Part shown: piece after piece, positions 5,598 to 8,548 of the stretch
How positions within the stretch are numbered: position 1 is the first letter of the stretch
Layout: each line of letters opens with the position of its first letter
Origin: Candidatus Doudnabacteria bacterium
GTDB taxonomy: Bacteria; Patescibacteriota; Doudnabacteria; UBA920
Direction of reading: 5' to 3'
Assembly (NCBI GenBank): GCA_016788805.1
Contig: JAEUSE010000029.1
Coordinates: 1-8,548, forward strand
Length of the DNA stretch: 8,548 nt
Notes under the pieces: model-generated
The model's input: only the letters and a program-made list of their open reading frames with translations
The model's database searches: none
Told to the model about the DNA's origin: nothing
Position numbers and translations under genes: made by a program

Positions 5598-7160
5598 CTA
5601 CTCCACCAGTTCGCCGCTAAATACCTTCAAGGCATCGCTCAGAGTTTGAGCGGTACTCACCGGCTCTTCAACTTTTTCCACAAACTCCGCCTTCACTCGG
5701 ACCGTACCGCCAAATACTTTCTCTAAAATAGACGCTAATAGCTGTCTATTTTTAACTGACTCCAGCTGCTCTTTGTGAAATAGATACTTCACGCCTACGG
5801 TTATACAATTTGCTTCCACGTCGCATATCGGACTGTTTTTAAGTAGGGTACTGAGAGGGCCATTCTCTGTTTTTAACCGTTGTGTCACCTCATGCCATAG
5901 CCCATCTACCAGCTCGCGATTTAAAACCAACGTACCCGAACCACCCTCCGGAACCTGACTCGCCGGAACAGTTTGCACGGGATGAAGTTTTAAGGTCTCA
6001 AAAGCCGCAGGCTCGACACCGCGACCGGTCGAAGATGGGTGCGGAGCTTTTTGCCCAACGGGGGCTGACGGCGGAGCGGACTGAGCCGAACCCCCGGGCC
6101 TATCTTGAAATTTTAAAGCGGCCTCTAAACTCGCAATAAGGAGCGGAAGCTCCGCGCGTGGGGTCGCGCCGGCCTCTTTGTACGAACGTAAAAACTGCCT
6201 CATTACAAACAACATATCGGACTCGCTAAACCACGCCGCGGCTTCGGCCAAACGGGGCGACTCCGGAGTCGAGGCCTGTACTTGGATGCTCAACAACGCG
6301 CGAAGCAATTCCAGCAAATCACGATTGACCGCGGTAATATCGGGATATCTCGCCGCAAGCCGATCGATATAGCCGGGCAATGCCTGAGTATTGCCGGTAC
6401 GCACAAACCCTAACAGGGTTAGCAATGTCTCCTCATCGGTTACGCCGAACAACTGTTCCGCGTCGGCCAGCTCTACACCGGGTCCTAGGCTTAAAATTTG
6501 GTCGAGCATGGTCAAAGCGTCCCGCATACCACCGTTAGCCGCTTTGGCAATTAAAGCGACCACCGGCTCAGATAGGTGCGCCTGCTCTTGTGCAAGCACG
6601 GTCCCGATATGAGCACCAATCTCCTCCGCCGAGAACTTCGGAAAATCAAACCGCTGTGCTCGGGAATTTATTGTAGCGGGCACCTTGCCGGCTTCCGTAG
6701 TGGCGAGGATAAAAACCGTGTTAACCGGAGGCTCCTCTAAAGTTTTTAAAAGCGCGTTCCACGCCCCCTTGGAAAGCATGTGTGCTTCATCAATAATATA
6801 GACTTTATACGTTCCGCTTGTGGGCTGAAAGTGGATGGTATCAATTAAACTGCGCACGTTATCAACTCCCGTATTGGAAGCTGCATCCACTTCGACCAAG
6901 TCTAAAAATGTTCCCTTATCAAACTGTATACAAATAGGACAGGTTAAACACGCTTCTCCTTTTTGTTTATTCGGACAGTTAAGCGCGCGGGCCAGCACCC
7001 GGGCGAGCGTAGTTTTACCTAAACCGCGCCCGCCACAAAACAGATACGCGTGAGCGGGCTTGTCGGCAATTACCGCGTTACGCAAGGCGCGTACAATATA
7101 GGACTGTCCGACTACGTCTTTAAAGGTTTTTGGCCGGTATGTACGGTATAAGGCGGGCAT
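5598..7160 (-). CDS. dnaX: DNA polymerase III subunit gamma/tau
   Basis: This 520-residue clamp-loader ATPase loads the sliding clamp and organises the replisome. In order: a conserved start (YRTYRPKTFKDVVGQ, 5-19), Walker A GGRGLGKT (43-50), a zinc module with Cys62, Cys71, Cys74 and Cys77, Walker B DEAH (124-127), NALLKTLEEPP (135-145), and the arginine-finger SRxQRF (166-171, with Ala replacing the usual Cys of SRCQ). The collar domain runs to about 350. A Pro/Ser/Gly-rich linker (about 355-410) leads to a C-terminal alpha/beta domain of about 110 residues (LWHEVTQRL and onward), resembling the extra domain of tau in non-enterobacterial DnaX. I see no clear slippery A-run for programmed frameshifting. 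recR and the nucleoid gene ybaB, its frequent partners, are absent here. It likely has its own promoter at 7218-7226 and no Shine-Dalgarno sequence. Confidence 0.96.
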   Translation of the reverse strand: MPALYRTYRPKTFKDVVGQSYIVRALRNAVIADKPAHAYLFCGGRGLGKTTLARVLARALNCPNKQKGEACLTCPICIQFDKGTFLDLVEVDAASNTGVDNVRSLIDTIHFQPTSGTYKVYIIDEAHMLSKGAWNALLKTLEEPPVNTVFILATTEAGKVPATINSRAQRFDFPKFSAEEIGAHIGTVLAQEQAHLSEPVVALIAKAANGGMRDALTMLDQILSLGPGVELADAEQLFGVTDEETLLTLLGFVRTGNTQALPGYIDRLAARYPDITAVNRDLLELLRALLSIQVQASTPESPRLAEAAAWFSESDMLFVMRQFLRSYKEAGATPRAELPLLIASLEAALKFQDRPGGSAQSAPPSAPVGQKAPHPSSTGRGVEPAAFETLKLHPVQTVPASQVPEGGSGTLVLNRELVDGLWHEVTQRLKTENGPLSTLLKNSPICDVEANCITVGVKYLFHKEQLESVKNRQLLASILEKVFGGTVRVKAEFVEKVEEPVSTAQTLSDALKVFSGELVE

Positions 7161-7217
7161 AAGGGCAGGGCCGGATTAAGTATTGCGAATCGAGAATTAG
7201 ACATCCCCAACCAACAC

Positions 7218-7226
7218 ATTATAGCA
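7218..7226 (-). promoter_or_regulatory. Extended -10 promoter element for dnaX
   Basis: The minus strand reads TGCTATAAT, again a perfect extended -10. No good -35 lies 16-18 nt upstream, only an A/T-rich run. The predicted start near 7211 gives a leader of about 50 nt before the dnaX ATG. The terminator upstream (7284-7315) separates it from the preceding unit, which strengthens the call. Confidence 0.55.
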
Positions 7227-7283
7227 CGCGGTATGACAAAAAATTAATTAGAAAATACACTACGAACGAACGAGAACGACTAC

Positions 7284-7315
7284 ATACAAAAAGAGCCCAA
7301 GCGGGCTTTTTGTAT
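7284..7315 (-). terminator. Rho-independent-type terminator
   Basis: ATACAAAAAG(AG)CCC and GGGCTTTTTGTAT pair around a 4-nt loop with one 2-nt bulge; the minus strand has GGGCTC followed by five T residues. The A-run and T-run on opposite arms make it potentially bidirectional. On the minus strand it would end the transcript of the GtrA-like gene and the structured segment before dnaX. Confidence 0.75.
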
Positions 7316-7461
7316 TATCCACACCTCTTCCGCTAAACCGCCTTAGGCAAATTTCATGCTCTAAACCGAAAGGAGTAGTTTGGACTTTCACTCAAAAATT
7401 TTAGCTTCTAGGGTTAACTTTCAGTTAACAAAAATTTAAACACTCTGGAGTAAAGCCCAAA
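7284..7461 (-). ncRNA. Candidate structured RNA of unknown class between the GtrA-like gene and dnaX
   Basis: The minus strand can form nested stems. The outer one pairs 7448-7461 with 7379-7393 (14 pairs including one G-U, one bulged base). The middle one pairs 7431-7437 with 7396-7402 (7 pairs, AAATTTT/AAAATTT). The apical one pairs 7423-7429 with 7413-7419 (7 pairs, 3-nt loop). A 60-nt stretch with two CGGTTTAG copies and a GCC-TAA-GGC mini-hairpin follows, then the terminator. The G-U pair forms only on the minus strand (A-C on plus), which favours minus-strand transcription. I find no SRP, tmRNA, RNase P or tRNA signature. It could be an independent small RNA or the long 3' untranslated region of the upstream gene; no clear promoter is visible. 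Confidence 0.4.
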
Positions 7462-7501
7462 GTGATTGAGTCGTAATTCGTCATTGCGCTTCGGACATTT
7501 G

Positions 7502-8152
7502 TTATTTCCGAAACACGAAAAATTTGTACCCTACGAAGTTCCACATTAAAGAAACGACGGTAGCGGCAATCTTTGCTATGTTCTTAAATAATTTCTCCGA
7601 AATGCCGGGCAACGAATGACCAAAGTAAGCAACCAAACCGGTCAGTATGAGGCTATTAATCCCGGCGCCAATCACGCTTACCGCCACAAAACCCGCAAAT
7701 TCCGCGCGAGTGCCGGACTGACTAGGCACAGATACCGAATCTCCCCTCACTGAGGCCCATACTCCGAGCTGCAACACAATGTATAAACACAGCAACCAGG
7801 CAAAATAGGCTGCCCCATAGTTTAGTTGAGAACCTACCAATACAGCCGCAAAAGCCGTAACCCCTAAGCCACCGACCAACACCAGCCGGGTGAACTGCTT
7901 AAGCACAGACACGGTACCCGTTTTTACAAATGCCCAAGATTTGTTCCAAAAATAGCTTTGAATAATCGCGGCGGAAACACTAACTATATTCAAAGCCCCT
8001 AAACCGGCGCCTTTCTGTATAGAAAATGTCTCGGTCAGTAAGTTTAACAGTATAAAGTCTAAAGCCGCGTTCAGCGCGCCGATACAACCGAACTTTAACA
8101 GTTGAAGAATAATTGGTTTTTTGTTTAACAGATCGGATAGTAAAGAAAGCAT
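7502..8152 (-). CDS. GtrA-like polytopic membrane protein with three two-helix units
   Basis: This 216-residue protein is very hydrophobic and has about six membrane segments. The first unit (about 19-76) has LLKFGCIGALNAALDF followed by SYFWNKSWAF, and the last (about 151-215) has FAGFVAVSVIGAGINSL followed by MWNFVGYKFFVF. Both match the GtrA pattern of FxxVGxxxxxxN, then N-x-x-x-N/Y-[RK]-x-W/F-x-F. A middle unit (about 87-136, FTRLVLVGGLGVTAF to LGVWASVRG) looks like a degenerate copy. Ordinary GtrA proteins have two such units in 120-140 residues. Family members are implicated in moving lipid-linked sugars across the membrane for cell-surface polysaccharides; the substrate here is unknown. 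A tandem GCTTAGT repeat abuts its ATG, and it is followed by a long non-coding gap. Confidence 0.75.
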   Translation of the reverse strand: MLSLLSDLLNKKPIILQLLKFGCIGALNAALDFILLNLLTETFSIQKGAGLGALNIVSVSAAIIQSYFWNKSWAFVKTGTVSVLKQFTRLVLVGGLGVTAFAAVLVGSQLNYGAAYFAWLLCLYIVLQLGVWASVRGDSVSVPSQSGTRAEFAGFVAVSVIGAGINSLILTGLVAYFGHSLPGISEKLFKNIAKIAATVVSLMWNFVGYKFFVFRK

Positions 8153-8219
8153 GCTTAGTGCTTAGTGCTTAGTGCTTAGTGCTTAGTCTAGGTACTAAGT
8201 ACTGTGCACTAGGCACTGA
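8153..8219. repeat. Tandem/inverted repeat element R6 upstream of the GtrA-like gene, unit GCTTAGT
   Basis: Five perfect copies of GCTTAGT (8153-8187) begin at the base adjoining the start codon of the GtrA-like gene. A CTAGGTA loop is followed by a degenerate complementary arm (about 8195-8218) that matches the reverse complement of the first arm at about 20 of 24 positions. The element fills the whole gap up to the stop of the upstream gene. Confidence 0.88.
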
Positions 8220-8548
8220 TTAAAACTCTTCTTCTTCGGGGGCCACGGTCGCCGGGGCGGGATCTGCTGTAGGACGGGGCTCGTTTGGTTCTTGATCATT
8301 CTCTGAATCCGGCGGTGTCTGCAACTCCACGTCACCTGAAGCTACTCCGGCATGCTCCTTCTTAATCACATTCTCCACGGCTGCCCAAACCGCATCTCCG
8401 ACTTGCGGGACAATAATAGTTACCTCATCACCCGGCTCTGCTTTAAAATAGGTCAATGAGGCAAGAAGTACTCGATAAGGCTTACCCTCCGCGAGCACTC
8501 GGAAATCTCCCCGCTCATCCTGCATGAGCACTCCCAAAATTTTCTTTC
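8220..8548 (-). CDS. Hypothetical protein with acidic Pro/Glu-rich tail (probably partial, N-terminus off the right edge)
   Basis: I do not recognise this gene. The frame is open to the window edge (KKILGVLMQDERG and onward), so it probably begins outside. An ATG at 8525 preceded by GGGAG with 5-nt spacing is an alternative start, and would be the only Shine-Dalgarno-like sequence in the window. The visible part has a beta-rich segment (DFRVLAEGKPYRVLLASL, then GDEVTIIVP) of about 65 residues. A disordered low-complexity tail follows, rich in Pro, Glu, Asp and Ala and ending in EEEEF. No membrane segment or catalytic motif is visible. The acidic tail suggests interaction with a basic partner, but that is speculation. 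It is immediately followed by repeat R6 and the GtrA-like gene. Confidence 0.65.
   Translation of the reverse strand, partial: KKILGVLMQDERGDFRVLAEGKPYRVLLASLTYFKAEPGDEVTIIVPQVGDAVWAAVENVIKKEHAGVASGDVELQTPPDSENDQEPNEPRPTADPAPATVAPEEEEF

Larger units (their letters stand above)
7161..7501. other. 341-bp gap between the GtrA-like gene and dnaX
   Basis: No credible protein-coding frame is seen. From right to left it holds an AT-rich spacer with an ATTCGTCATTGCG word, the candidate structured RNA, the terminator, a short ACGA-rich tract (7262-7280) and the dnaX extended -10. It is the only long gap in the window lacking the 7-bp tandem-repeat element. Confidence 0.7.

Noticed and set aside
5598..6000. 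Programmed frameshift site in dnaX
   Set aside because: Only short A5-G/C runs are present, with no A6G-type slippery heptamer or adjacent hairpin that I could support.
7316..7461. RNase P RNA, because GAGTGAAAGTCC resembles its conserved GAGGAAAGUCC
   Set aside because: The other conserved blocks (AACCCACG, ACAGAGA, the 3' GAACCCGGCUUA-type block) are absent and the segment is too short.
7284..7500. SRP (4.5S) RNA or tmRNA, suggested by the position next to dnaX
   Set aside because: No GGAAGGAAGC-like SRP domain IV loop, and no tRNA-like GGTTCGA...CCA end, on either strand.

Overview
The window looks like a piece of a Patescibacteria (CPR) genome, most likely of the Parcubacteria type. This is an inference from several signs: a compact, entirely one-strand gene layout, divergent but recognisable sugar-phosphate enzymes, almost no Shine-Dalgarno sequences, and short tandem/inverted repeats in nearly every gap. 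No rRNA, tRNA, CRISPR array or transposase is visible. Every supported gene is on the minus strand, so transcription runs from high to low coordinates.

Layout in transcription order. (1) The C-terminal part of an unrecognised acidic-tailed protein at the right edge. (2) A GtrA-like polytopic membrane protein built from three two-helix units. (3) A 341-bp gap holding a strongly foldable segment, a Rho-independent-type terminator and an extended -10 promoter. (4) dnaX, the clamp-loader subunit of DNA polymerase III. (5) A short gap with a perfect hairpin and a second extended -10 element. (6) A membrane-anchored HtrA/DegP protease. (7) ruvX/yqgF. (8) A galT-family nucleotidyltransferase. (9) tpiA, (10) rpiB and (11) rpe. 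(12) A membrane protein whose start overlaps the rpe stop (TAATG) and which runs off the left edge.

The genes from galT to rpe form a small sugar-phosphate cluster: hexose-1-phosphate/UDP-sugar exchange, triose-phosphate isomerisation, and the two isomerisations that interconvert ribose-5-P, ribulose-5-P and xylulose-5-P. This fits the partial glycolysis and non-oxidative pentose pathway typical of CPR bacteria. dnaX and ruvX belong to replication/repair, and HtrA to envelope protein quality control.

The most unusual content is a family of about 73-84 bp elements in six of the gaps. Each has one arm of near-perfect 7- or 8-bp tandem repeats and a second, degenerate arm that is roughly its reverse complement, so each can fold into a long imperfect hairpin. 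The unit differs between sites (AGCTTAC, AGCTTTT, TTAGCAG, GCTTAGT, AGTTTGCT), but the second arm follows the unit of its own element. The elements touch start codons on one side and often supply the last codons and stop codon of the upstream gene on the other. The second candidate is an unassigned structured RNA of about 180 nt between the GtrA-like gene and dnaX.
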